Shown one piece after another: positions 25,528 to 36,926 of a stretch of DNA of 64,000 nucleotides; position 1 is the stretch's first letter; the number at the start of each line of letters is the position of its first letter. Position numbers and translations under genes: made by a program. The notes below the pieces were generated by a model, which saw only the letters and a program-made list of their open reading frames with translations, was not told the origin of the DNA and ran no database searches. Source of the DNA: Karstenula rhodostoma CBS 690.94 (Eukaryota > Ascomycota > Dothideomycetes > Pleosporales > Didymosphaeriaceae); the NCBI GenBank assembly GCA_010093485.1, contig MU001501.1, forward strand, positions 17,052 to 81,051, read 5' to 3'.

Positions 25528-26340
25528 CGTTGAAAAGCGACAGCGACAGTAACGGCGCGGAGAACTCAACACAGACTTTTTGTACAATGCAACAGAAGAA
25601 GAAAAGAAGGAACTAAGTTGACCTTGTCTCAGCCGCACAAGGCACTTCCCGTCCAGGGTCGCTTGGCTTGGTGCTTGGTAAGGCGATCAAAAGGCGCGAG
25701 TGTTGGGTGCAGACGGCACGCTTCGACGATAAGTAGGCAATCTGGCTGAATGCTCGCATATGGCAAATGAAGGCGCGTCCATTGCCTAAGTCTGGACCGG
25801 AATGTGTCACCAAAATCATTGAACCCTGCCTCCGCATGTGTGCTCGTACGATGGGCTTGCTTTGTTGGGTCTCCGGGGTGAAGCAGAGATCCTATCAAAA
25901 ACAATTCTTGCATGCACGCCCCTGTGTCATTTGCAATTAACCGATCGCGCCTGCTAAACGCAGGTTGCGCCGCTGCCCCTGCGTCTGCGATGCGCTTCTT
26001 CCTGTCGGTCTAGATACCTTATTGGGTCCGCGGAACGGGGGGGGCGGGGGCTGTGAACCATTGCCCCGGGCTATCGTATGCTCGCGTACGCGCGTCGGCA
26101 CACGGGAGAACTCCCCAGCGGACCGCGCCGCACGACGCGACAAAGACCATCGGGACAGACGGCCGGAAGATTTTTCCCGTGCTCGCGCTTAATTTCAATG
26201 TTGTAACCCTACGGCCTCAGGCGATTCACCGCCTGCAACCACGGCAGTTCTCAAATTGTTTGATCGTTTCGCTTCTACGCTCAAAGTGCTGTTGCAGCTC
26301 GGATCAAGTTTGTGTTCCACCTATGCTAGTTTTCCAATAT
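25528..26340. other. Intergenic, upstream of permease
   Basis: About 0.8 kb between the permease start and the end of the Pth11-like gene. It contains a G run (26,036-26,049, ggggggggcggggg) and several GC-rich stretches. Short overlapping frames on both strands show no domain. The 5' leader of the permease is probably here. Confidence 0.5.
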
Positions 26341-27523
26341 TCAGGCCCTCCGTGTCGACTCAACTGTGAACGTTTGCGTTTTGCTGATGCCGTCGATGGG
26401 TCTGGTGGCGGAACTTCGAGAGACGTCAAGGAGCTCCCACCCTCTCCCACTGGGGCCGCTGCCCTCCGTAGAACGTTCCGTTTTGCCTCCTGACCTTTCG
26501 GCCCCGATCATACCCGACTCGAAACTTTTCATGAAAATCTTCGTATATGGGAGTGATGTTGTGACTATGGCAAGACATTGCACGATTTGATTGCAGATAG
26601 TGGATCGCCAGTACCCGAGCGCATAGTCGTCTCTCAGAGGCCCAGACGTGTCCTTGTGAAAGAAGTAAAGCTGAACAGCAGCCGCGATAGAGACACTGTG
26701 AGTATGTTAGGGAAGAGTCTTGGCTGTGAGGACAATACACACAATAGTCGACAGGTGAGAAGACTGATCAAAAAGACCTTTCTTTGTCGCGCCATTTGTA
26801 GGGGAGCTATGATTCCCATCTCCAGAGCCACAAGGGCCACCTCGGAAACTATGCCGATGATGGTGATTGTCTCCCACCAGTGCAGCTGTACAATTGTTAG
26901 CTGGGAGGGGTGTCGTTAGTCTCGGACACCTACATTGTCTATACATCTTCCCGATATCTTGTCCCATGGATGAGGTAGGCGACACTGGAAAGCCGCAATG
27001 AAAACGGCGACAACAAGCCAGACAATCGAAAAGGCTCCAATTGCATAGTTGAAATGTCGGTCCAATTTCTTAGGTGTCAAGCCATGGATGAAAGCCACGA
27101 TTGCCAGCTTAGAGAAGGCGATGGAGAAGAAAAACAGGATCACGGCAGCGTATCCGCTCTTCGACAGTGAGTTCCAGAAAGCCCTTCATCTATGACGAAC
27201 TGACCTTCAAAACAATTTGCAACTGCTCATTATCCAGCGAACTCGAGGGTTTACCAAAGCCATTGGACGCCTGCAGCGACACGGCGATCGCCTGCGCGCT
27301 CCCGAAAAGCTGGCATACAGTGAGCTACGTGACATTTTTAAAGGAGACTTCGTACCAAAGCAAGGAATACAAAGCCAGTTTCCACAGTCAATGACCGCGA
27401 GATGTAGACTTTGACGCCAGCGTGCGAGAAAAACGCAAGAACACTCACTACCAGGCCGAACCAGGTAGCAATCTGCACAACTGGTGTACGATTTGACGCG
27501 GAAACAACAACTTGATCCGCCAT
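26341..27523 (-). CDS. Pth11/SAT4-like integral membrane protein (fungal rhodopsin-domain)
   Basis: Five exons (27523-27356, 27309-27205, 27158-26934, 26885-26743, 26695-26341) give 331 residues with seven predicted membrane segments. Seen: helix 1 (TWFGLVVSVLAFFSHAG), the DD-helix area, FFFSIAFSKLAIVAFI, a conserved WLVVAVFIAAFQC followed by HPWDKISGRCID, HWWETITIIGIVSEVALV, and a hydrophilic Ser/Thr-rich tail. Family knowledge: the QCxxPxxxWD and NxxLHWW-type pattern belongs to the SAT4/Pth11-like family of presumed fungal G-protein-coupled receptors in the plasma membrane; ligands are mostly unknown. The loop between helices 1 and 3 is shorter than usual, so the protein is a compact member. 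Neighbour of the permease, same strand, about 0.8 kb apart. Frame intact. Confidence 0.8.
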
Positions 27524-28602
27524 TTTCAGTGGAATGTAGAATTGACATCACCTGCGGAAACGCCACAAGTTAAAGTCAGAGTTCAGCGTCATCCACCACA
27601 GGGAGATTATTGCGACAATTCCAGCTCCATCAGCCGGCCTTATGAGAGTGACCGCTGCATGGGAACGCAATCCCGGCACGATAATCTTGGAAGCCAAACA
27701 GCGTACGAAGAGGCGAGCGCCTCATGGTACCGCATATAGCTGTCTGCAAGGGTATACCTTCATGCAGGGCAGATCAAACTTACTAATAGACGGTTGAATA
27801 TGGCGTGTACCAGGTGCCCCGGGCAATTGCATTTGAGACGGTTGAGGAGGCGGACTAGCGAGGCTGATCCAGGCGATAGACGCCTGACCGTGCCGCATCG
27901 TTCGTGACGCCTAAATTGGGTCCTAATGCTTGGGATTATGCACATAAAAGTCATGCGGCGTGTGCAAAGCTGCTTCCAGGGAAGATGGGACTTGCGGAGC
28001 AGCACGAAATATAGGTTTAACAGGACTGTGCAATGCTGTTGTTTGGTCTTTGGGTGAGAGTTGACTAAAGCGAAAAAGGATTCAGGAATCTACCTGTTCG
28101 TTCGCGAATGCTGATGTGGCGGGATAAGCAGGGAATGGCTGAAGAGTTGTGTACGCAGCGGGGGATTAATTAGGCAGGTGCTACGGGATGCGGGATGAAA
28201 ACAGGCGAGATACATCCCATGCGCATTGGCGTAAGATAAGTCCGCGTATTGGACCAAAGCGCTCCGAGCAGCAACAACCCGCAATATTTGGACCTTTAGA
28301 ATTTTCGTTTACAAAAACGGTCGGCGAACCTAGATATCTCCTACAAGATCTTCTTCCTTGCTTCTTGGTCTCTTGTGTGCAACCTTCCGGTGGATTACCG
28401 CAACTGCGCATGCGACACATGCCATTCAGATCTCCTCGGCCGAGATGACAATATGGTCACCTCAGAAACGACGGATCTCAAAGGAGCCGATGTAGCCCAT
28501 CGTCGTCACGAAGCCTCAAACCAAGCACATGGTCCTGTTATCTGGCCCAGAATGTATGATTCGATCCTGCGGCTTCTAGTACAGCACGGAATGAGTCCCC
28601 GA
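27524..28602. other. Intergenic, nothing recognised
   Basis: 1.1 kb between the Pth11-like gene start and the end of the ankyrin locus. Short frames on both strands lack domains. It presumably includes the promoter of the Pth11-like gene. Confidence 0.5.
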
Positions 28603-30954
28603 CTATGGAATCAACTGCCCCGAGCCCTCTGAAGTATTTATGTACCCCTCTAATAGGGCTACAACTTCGACATGACCATCGTCCGTTGCCAGACTGAGTG
28701 CTGTGATACCACCACAGTCCGCGTTGACCTTCGCACCTCCTTCTAGCAGGAGCTCAGCGACTTCCATGTTTCCTAAGGTTGCTGCGACATGCAAAGGCGT
28801 CCATCCATCAAGGGACTTCTGATCGATAGTTGCGCCATGCTTGATCAACAGCTCCACAAGCTCAGTATTCCCCATCCTCGATGCAATTTAAAGCGGTGGC
28901 TCCTCTTTATAACCCTCAGTCTGTCCGTTTGGGTCCGCACCTTTCTCTAATAGAAGACCTGCGACTTTCACATGTCCGCTGCTGGTCGCTGCTGCAAGAG
29001 GAGTCGACCTGTCCTTGATGTTGGCTTTCAGCTCTCCACCTCGCCCATCAAGGGGTTTTGTGACCTCATAGCGCTCGTTCACTTCGGTAGCTCTCTCCGG
29101 TAGAAACTGCGAGACCTCGTAGTGGCCGTTGATCGCTGCACTATACAACGGCGTCCAACCCTCGCTATCAAAAGTGGACACATCCGCACCCAGCTCCACC
29201 ATCAGCTCTACCATCTCGAGATGACCTTCTCGAGCGGCCGCTTGCAGTGGCTTCCAATTTCGGGCATGGGCCATTTTGATGCCTTGCTCTTGCTTGGAAA
29301 GTGCTTGCACGATATCGAGCCGACCTTGCATGATGGCTTGGTTGATGGGGGTTGCTCCAGTGTTCGTTTCTGCAACAATGCTTGCTCCGTGTTTAAGCAG
29401 CACATTGATCACTTCTAAGTGACCGCTGTTCACCGCTCTCATGAGCTAAGTATAGCCTTCATGGTCCGCATAATCGATGAACGATGTTTGCGCGAGAGCT
29501 GATTTGACCACCAGTTCGTCGTCAGTCGTTAGTGCGGAAGGTCTATTCGAATTCATATTATCGTAAGAATCTTCTCCTTTCTGACCTTGCACGATTGCTG
29601 TTATACAAGTTAACGTTGACTCGTCCTCATGTGTCTGTACTCCATGATTCAGCAACAACTCCACAACCTTTAGATGGCCGTTGCGCGCTGCCATAAGCAA
29701 AGGGCTTTGAGAACGAACGTCGCATACAGTGGCATCGGCTCCATTCCCTAGAAGTAATTCGACACATTCGGCATGACCGTAGCAAGCTGCCGAAAAGAGG
29801 GGAGATTGCTTGAACTGGTCTGTGGCTAGAACATCAGCCCCGTATCTAATCAGGAAGCTCGCAGTTGACGTGTGGCCATTGCTGACTGCTAAGAACAAGG
29901 TTTCCTTGTCCTCAATGCTCGCGTAGTTAACGTCTACCCCGAGATCAACCAGCCACGTGACCATGGCCAGACCCCCTTGGCTTGCTGCAACCTGCAGAGG
30001 CGTCCAGCCTTCTTCGCCTCCAGCTGTGATATCTGCACCTCTGTCGATCAAGTACTCGGCAATCTCTCGGTGTCCAGAGGATATAGCTTCCAGTAACAGC
30101 TTTTGGTTGCGGTCTTTCTGATCGAGTAGCTCTGCGTTCTCGTGTTCCAGTAGAAGCTTCGTGATGCTACTGTGACTACAACGGATTGAAATTTCCACCA
30201 CAGTTTCTTTGTGGCCCGTTGTGACTTGAAGGCCCACTTCGTAATCCAACAAAAGCCGGACCGTATGCGCATGACCAGTCCGTACAGCCGATATCAGAGG
30301 CGTCCACTGGGTATCGTTTGTAGCCGTCAGATCCGCACCTCTTTCTATGAGGAACCTGATCACCTTATCGCGACCACCCCGTGCGGCCATATGCAGAATA
30401 GTGCATCCATCGTTGTCGGTGCGACCATTGACCTGATCGCCTACTTCCAGTAAGAACTGCATGAACTCGAGATGGCCACTGAGTGCGGCGCTATGCATAG
30501 CAGACCATCCATCCGCCTCATTATGTCGCCCTACATTGGCGCCATGCTCAAGCAGGACCTTCGCAACGGGAAGGTGGCCATTGAGTGCGGCTAAGCTCAG
30601 AGGGAAGCGATTCTTAAGGTGAATGCCATCCGCATCTGCCCCGTTGTCCAAAAGGAGTCTGGCGACGGTTTCACGGCCATGCTCTGCCGCAGCCAATAAA
30701 GCTTCATCGATTGCGGGTGGGGGAAGATCGAGGTTGCTCGAGAAAAACCTCCGCGTGACGTCGTCCAATCCATGTTTGGCGGCCCAGGTCAGAGCCGAGC
30801 ATTGAGAGTGCAATATGTTGAACCGGTAAAGGTGGCCGACGGTGATAGAGTAGATGCGTCTGTTGCATTGGGTAAAAGCAACGATGTCCTTTTCGGAGGG
30901 AAGGTACTCGGCAATTGAAGCTAACAGCTCGGCCGGCAGGTTGGGCAGCGCCAT
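28603..30954 (-). pseudogene. F-box/ankyrin-repeat protein with two in-frame nonsense codons
   Basis: One continuous frame of 784 codons, interrupted by TAG at codon 503 (29448-29446) and TAA at codon 689 (28890-28888). Both lie in the same frame and inside ankyrin repeats that continue across them without a gap, so no frameshift or intron explains them. Residues 3-45 form an F-box (LPNLPAELLASIAEYLPS), then about 20 ankyrin repeats (TPLHVAA, GHLEVV, LLLEHGA patterns). Both stops fit CAG-to-TAG and CAA-to-TAA, C-to-T changes at CpA, as in RIP. The first 502 codons alone could still make an F-box/ankyrin protein, and stop readthrough cannot be excluded. Family role: F-box proteins recruit targets to SCF ubiquitin ligases; ankyrins bind partners. 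Adjacent genes on both sides are intact. Confidence 0.85.
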
Positions 30955-32069
30955 GGCGCTTTACCTCCAATGCTACGATCAGCTCGAACAAAATGCAAAT
31001 GTTTACAGCAGACTTTGCGGCTGAAGGCTCGCCAAGACGTTTCATGGATCGTTATCACGTGCGATCAGGCAGCAGCATGTACTTGGTTCGACAGGGGTTT
31101 AAGCCCCTTTCCCCGTTAGGGGAAAGCGCTCGGCTGCCGTCTGAACTAGCTAAGATGAGCATTCCGCCGCCACAACCTCAGCCATCATCGCCACAACGAT
31201 GAACGCTAGAGCTGAAATTGCTAATCCAGTTCTCCTCACTGAAGCAATAACCATAAATGTATACACAGATCAAACTTAAGATTCCTGTGCTGACCTTATT
31301 AAAGAATTTGAGCTTACGGGATGCTATAGACACGACTTCCGTCGGTCCTCCCTTATCTCCGCTCTACGATCCTCCCATCCAAGCTTGTACGTGCCGTCTG
31401 AACACGCAACCGTGCGACTGTTGTAATTAACCAACTGCAACCTACCGTATGGCTGATCTGAATTTTGTATCCTGGAAAGGATGTGTCAATGTGCGGAGGT
31501 GAACACACGGAATGTGGGGAAATCTCAGCGCGCTAGTCTTGTTTCGGGTCCACCCATTGTTATCGACAAGTACCGACCATAGAACTGACATCCCTCACCA
31601 ATATCACACTGTCGCGTATCGTGGATCTGCACTCATGAATCTTTCTTTGGCAGACGCTGGCGGTAGGAATAGGGTCAATGAAAAAGCTAGATCGTTCTCG
31701 AAGATCTACAATGTGAAGGCCATTGATCACGCGGTCACAGATTGCGCATGAGGTTGCATGCATAATACTCAATGAATCCCTGTGCGGCCGCGACTTCACA
31801 TCGCACTGTGAGCGACATGTTTGTCCTGTCTGTGCAGCTGGGCAATGGCCCGCTGGAGGAGGAAATCTATGACCTTTAAGCTGTTTGAAATCTTTGTGTT
31901 TTAGCACCCCACCGAGTTCCTTTATTAAGTTTTGCCGCGGTCTGCCCAAGCTCGCGAAATATCACATTTGAATACTCAATGAATGTGAGAACATAATATC
32001 TTGACGAACACAAAGGTTGAATTGAGTGTACTTAACGCACTGTTATTGCAGACCGTTGGCAGTACTTGA
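30955..32069. other. Intergenic, nothing recognised
   Basis: 1.1 kb between the ankyrin locus start and the metallopeptidase end. Small frames of 79-129 codons have no domain. Promoter of the ankyrin gene is expected at the left end. Confidence 0.5.
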
Positions 32070-34462
32070 TTACCACAATTGACAGGTTGGCTTCTTCTCC
32101 TTGCACTTGAAGCTGTCCTTGAACTCGCGGCTATTCGCCATGGTCCCTAAAATGCGTGCCCACTTGGGTGCATGGGGGTCGGTGTATATACGCTGGATCG
32201 CCGTTTCCTTGCGCGACTTACCGCACCACCAATTCGAATATGTGACAAAAAAGAGTTGATCCTGCGTGAAGTGTTCCAAGCCCGGAAGATTCTGATTTGG
32301 CTTTTCGTGAGCACGGCGCTTCCATGCTTGGTAAGACGCCGACAAGCCACCTGCATCGGCGATGTTTTCACCAAGTGTCAGGCGTCCATTGACGTGGAGG
32401 GGCTTGTTGTCTGGTCCAGGGATAGTGAAATCAGCATACTGCTCAACAAAACACCCAGCACGCTTTTCGAATGCCTTAACCGTCTCGTTCGACCACCAGT
32501 CCGTATAGTTGCCAACTTGGTCATAGTGTCGTCCAGTCGAGTCAAAGGCGTGACTCAGCTCATGACCAGCCACAGACCCAAATGCGCCGTAACTCATATA
32601 GGCAGGTACATCAACAGAGAAGACTGGGAACTGCATGATGCCCGCGGGGAAGACGATTTCATTCCCCGGTGGGTTGTAGTAGGCATTCACCGTAGGAACG
32701 GTCATGCCCCATTGCTCTCGGTCTACAGGCTTGCCAAGGGCAGACCACTCGTCCCCAACGGCAAATCGACGCACCGAGAGAGCGTTGGCAAAGAATGCCC
32801 CCGAAGAAATATTGACCGAGCTGTAGTATTCCTTCAGATTGGAAGGATCCATGATATCGGGGCTTTTCGTAGGATATCCAATTTTCTGGACGATATTGTG
32901 GACTTTGTCGATCGCTTGTTTCGTAGTAGCTTTGTCCATCCATTTGGTAGCTTTGAGCTTCCTAGCAAACTCGGTTTTGATATCCGTGATGATAGTATCG
33001 CCAAACTTTTTAGCCTCAGCCGAGAAGGCTTTTTCAACAAAAAAGCGGCTCAGGAACCAACCCAAGCCGTCATCGACATGGCCGACGCATCTCCGCCATC
33101 GATCGGGTGTAGAATCAGGGTCCTAAATTCGTCAGCCCAAATGACTCGGAAATGGTGCTGGCAAAACGTACTTTGCCGACGAGCTCATTGGTAAACCTTT
33201 TGTAAGGCTTGATAGCGTCCGCCTCAATGTACCCAGAAAACGACTGAACGGCCTTCCAAATGAAGTAGCTCTGAAGTACCTTGACATCAGTTTCGTCAAT
33301 GATCAAGGACAGCTTCTTCTGGTACTCGGGCGTATTGGCAATGACGCGTGTAACGTCAACATCGCCAGGCGCAAGATCCTGAATCAGGGCTTTCAGGTCG
33401 ACTTGAGGTGTTAGATCCGCTGCATCGTTGACAGCCATTGGATTGTAGTATTTAGTAACGTCTTCCCGGTCCTCGGTAGGAGGCGAAGCAGCTGCAAGCT
33501 TCTTTTCCAGGTCAATGACCTTAGAATAGGTTTCCTTATCTTCCTCAGGGTACAAATTCCCGAGGACTTCAATAGCAACAGCGCGGTACTTCTCAACGAG
33601 TTTTTTATCCTTATAGCGCTCCTTCGATGGAAGGCCAAAGCTCCAAGGAGCTGAAACTGACACAACAACTGTATCTGGGTCACGGTCATCGGCGCCTGTC
33701 CCTGCGGTAATTAGAGCTGACACCCCGTACTTGGCCAGGAGAAGAATGACGTCCTTGGGGCTTGCAGCTTTATCGGCTGTATAAGTATTCTTGATACCGT
33801 CTAGCACTTCGAGTAGCGGACCGGCACCAACGCCCTTGATTTTATCCTCGTCAAGGCAAGCATCATAGGCTGCTTTCATCTTATCAAAGTTTTCCTCATC
33901 TATAGACTTCTTGTTGGCCATTAGATTCATTGGCGAGAAGTACGAATGCTATAACCCATTGTCAGAATAATGGTCGGTGTTGGTCGATGATGTGTATACC
34001 TGCGAGGCTTTGGGGTATGAAGAATCAAGAATGTGACGAAGTAGGAGTTCCGAGTTCTCATTCATGATGGTTCCGGTGAACGCGTCACCCTGATCGGGAC
34101 GAAGATCATGCCGGTCTCTCCAACCGCCACAGACGAGCTCCTCGAAGTCGTCACAGGGATCGAGTTCCTTGTAGTTGGGCGACAGGTTGTACAGAATTTC
34201 CGATGCTGCGTGTACGCAGGCTGGGGTCAAGCATAGTTTCGATGAATCGGAATCTTCTTGGTTGTTCACTGGTTTTGTTCGTCAATTGAGCACTCGCTAC
34301 CCTCGGCGTTGCGACCTTACCGTCGGCAATGCTATAATACACAAGTCCTAGAGCGGCAACGGCGCCAAATACCCTCAAAGCAGACGCAATAGATAAGCCG
34401 CGCCGCAATGATGTATTCGCTCTAGTCGTGTGTGGTGAAAGCAGAGGCGTTTTCTCCGACAT
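32070..34462 (-). CDS. M13 family zinc metallopeptidase (neprilysin-like)
   Basis: Four exons (34462-34321, 34268-34000, 33948-33172, 33122-32070) encode 746 residues, close to the usual 670-780. After a short cytosolic start (MSEKTPLLSPH) there is one membrane segment at about residues 27-47, so a type II membrane or secreted ectoenzyme is expected. The M13 N-terminal domain follows (CxDF-type DPCDDFEELVCGGW). The catalytic domain has NAYYNPPGNEIVFPAGI (from about residue 541), the zinc site HELSH at 583-587, the third ligand in GENIADAGG (E648, with D652) and a C-terminal CQLW ending. Family role: cleavage of oligopeptides on the N-terminal side of hydrophobic residues. An in-frame ATG at 34477 would add five residues; the second ATG is chosen as the better N-terminus, but this is not decided. 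Frame intact. Confidence 0.92.
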
Positions 34463-35168
34463 GATGGAGACGCCCAAGCGCAGCAGCGCTTTACTTTGAT
34501 TGGTTTCCTGGGACGACCTGACGGTTGAAGACGGTTCAAGTGTTTTTCAGATAGAAAAGAGATGAATATGTTTGGCAGCGGTTGGTTGAATGGTCCACGA
34601 TGCGATGATGCGGAGACCTGGGGAAACTGCTTGGCGGAACAAGCCACCCAACCACCGTTTCAGCCTCCAGCCGTAATCCCGAAACGGGCTAGCGCATGAC
34701 TCCTCCAGCCCTAGTCCCAAAATGGGTAGCGTGACTCCTTCAGAATGTGCCCACGCCTCAGCGCTTAGAATCAGATGCATTGCGCTCTTCCGTCAATCAT
34801 GTTGAAGCATGCAGGTGTTCCTCCATCCACCTTCTTATCTATGAGTGATTCCTCTCCCCACATAGCCTTTTATGTGTCGTCAGCATCTACTTCGTGAGCA
34901 AGCGAGCTCGCTACTTTTTGCACTCTCTAGCTTTCTAAATGCTTGGCCTTGGATGTGATCTTTTTAATACCTTCTTACCAGCTGCAGTCAACAAAGCCCG
35001 TATACTTGCACTTACAAGTATTACTTCTTGGTTGCGGGTTTCCAGCAGATTGCCAGCTCCCATTTCCTTATACTCAAGAGCACGGCAGTCTCATTGAGAC
35101 TTACAGGTCAGCTCACAGTGTTTGTGTACTGTCCTCTGTTCTCGGACATTTCTTTTGACTACACAAAA
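34463..35168. promoter_or_regulatory. Divergent intergenic region, metallopeptidase / methyltransferase
   Basis: About 0.7 kb separates two divergent start codons. The stretch is pyrimidine-rich towards the methyltransferase. A near-repeated phrase (cccgaaacgggctagcg at about 34,679 and cccaaaatgggtagcg at about 34,717) is visible. No factor site can be assigned. Confidence 0.4.
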
Positions 35169-36209
35169 ATGTCCGACGCCTCTTCCACGTCTGGCACGGC
35201 TTATGCCAACCTCGACTGGACGCAGTACATACGCTATAGGCCCAGTTACCCACCTTCTCTGCGCAAGCTCATCTATAGGTACCACGCTCGACATGTTCCG
35301 GAAGATTATACCGCTTCAGCTTCTAGCACCCTCTGGGACTCGTTGCTCGACGTGGGAAGTGGCATCGGCATCTCTTCCATGCCGTTCATAGGCGACTTCC
35401 AAAGCGTGCACCTGCTCGACCCGAGCCCGCTCAATCACGAGAAAGCGCAGACCTTCCTGGCCGAGCACGTATCGGACAACAACCTGAAAACCAAGCTCGA
35501 GTTCACAGTCGGCAAGGCCGAAGAATACGCCAGCACACGGTCTGTCGCTACAGATAGTGGCGCGTCACTGGCCATATGCGCAGCCACGGCGCATTTCATC
35601 GATCCAGACATGCTAATCAGAGCAATGTACAAGTTGATCCGCCCCGGTGGGAGAATGGCGATCTATAGCTACTGGCTACCAGTGTTTCCAGACCTCAATC
35701 CAACATTCAGCGTGGAGTTTGCAAAAGCGGTCACGAAGGCTATGAGATTGTGTATTAGAGACGAGGCTACCCGGAATTTATTCGTCGATGCAGCTACTCG
35801 GCTGTGCGCAGGTACTACAGTCATGGACGGAATCGCTGTCCCTGAAGACTTGTTTGGGGGAGTACAGCGCATCCAAATCAACCCGCAAGCGGCAGTCTCC
35901 CTGGATACCTTTCGCGAGGACCCGCCAGTGCCGTGTATGCCGCTAGAGTCGCAGGTCTGTCAACACGAGGAGCAACTTGTGTACGTAGATGGGAAGGATC
36001 CCGAGGCGGAAGGATGGACCATGTCCGTGGACCTGGACTTCCTACACGGTATGCTGCGGACGATTCTGCCGGCGGGTATCCAGCTCAGTGAGGAGCAGCA
36101 CGAAGCACTGTACGGCGATCTCGACCGAGCCTTCGCTTCCGAGTGCTCGTCAGGATCTGCTCGGGCGATGTGGGGGCTCGACATAATTCTGGCCACGAAG
36201 CGAGGATAA
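35169..36209 (+). CDS. SAM-dependent class I methyltransferase
   Basis: Single-exon gene, 346 residues. The start is the ATG at 35,169 (ACAAAAATG context, good fungal A at -3); the frame is open upstream but that part looks like leader. Motif I LLDVGSGIG is at residues 59-67, followed by a Rossmann pattern (VHLLDPS acidic end of strand 2; ICAATAHFIDPDMLIRAMYKL for the motif II area; RPGGRMAIYSYW for motif III). The N-terminus WTQYIRYRPSYP resembles fungal trans-aconitate methyltransferase-like proteins (methyltransferase 11 domain). Cytosolic by absence of a signal. It lies divergent to the metallopeptidase and 0.7 kb before the P450 on the same strand, so co-regulation is possible. The substrate is unknown. 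Confidence 0.85.
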   Translation: MSDASSTSGTAYANLDWTQYIRYRPSYPPSLRKLIYRYHARHVPEDYTASASSTLWDSLLDVGSGIGISSMPFIGDFQSVHLLDPSPLNHEKAQTFLAEHVSDNNLKTKLEFTVGKAEEYASTRSVATDSGASLAICAATAHFIDPDMLIRAMYKLIRPGGRMAIYSYWLPVFPDLNPTFSVEFAKAVTKAMRLCIRDEATRNLFVDAATRLCAGTTVMDGIAVPEDLFGGVQRIQINPQAAVSLDTFREDPPVPCMPLESQVCQHEEQLVYVDGKDPEAEGWTMSVDLDFLHGMLRTILPAGIQLSEEQHEALYGDLDRAFASECSSGSARAMWGLDIILATKRG

Positions 36210-36926
36210 AGGGGGACATTTACTTGCGTGATGGAGAAGACAAGAAAGAGCAAACATTTAGGGGTTTTGTACTTTTTCATCGTGGACCCCTTCGTTTTCC
36301 ATACTTTCCTACCTAATCAAGTTCTCGATTTCTAGCCAGAACCCCGAAATGATTGGAGAGGACGGAAATAGCGGCAGCTCTTAGGTCTCAATCTAGGAGT
36401 CCATGGTTGTCAGCCCCAGCTCCACTTTTGAGTGCACAATCGTGAGTCTTGGTCTTCAGAAGCCAGCTGCCAGTGGACTAGAGCAAAGAGCTTAAATGCT
36501 GCAAAGAAGGAACGTGGGCATGGAAACCTCAGTAACTTTGGAATGCAGTGGAAAGGCTGGGATATCGGATCACGATGGGCACGAAACAATGGTGACGTAT
36601 GTTTGATCATATACGATAGCCGAATACGGGTATACGGTATACGGTCTATACGGCTGCAAATCGCAGTCACCACCAATGGCGTTCGTACCTAGTCCGCAAT
36701 CCACCGAATTCGCCCTAACGTTCCGCGGCTATCTCAGCGTCAGCCCGGTATCACGGCCGTTTCCAACTTGCGTCCTTGCGCACGACGTGTTTAGATACAT
36801 TTGACAGTGCGATCTGCATAGCATGATTCGGAACGTGCACCCATCCCCAGGGACACCTTTAAAAGGGTCTCCAGCAGTGTCTTGGGCTTGCTTCCAGCCT
36901 CGAAGAATCCTAAGTATCTATCCGCC
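36210..36926. other. Intergenic, P450 promoter region
   Basis: 0.7 kb. A TATA-like tttaaaagg lies at about 36,857, 70 bp before the P450 ATG. A short direct repeat of tacgg units occurs at about 36,622-36,653. Nothing else recognised. Confidence 0.4.

Noticed and set aside
32172..33194. 340-codon plus-strand frame
   Set aside because: Antisense of the M13 peptidase catalytic exon, whose zinc motif and splice sites are clear.
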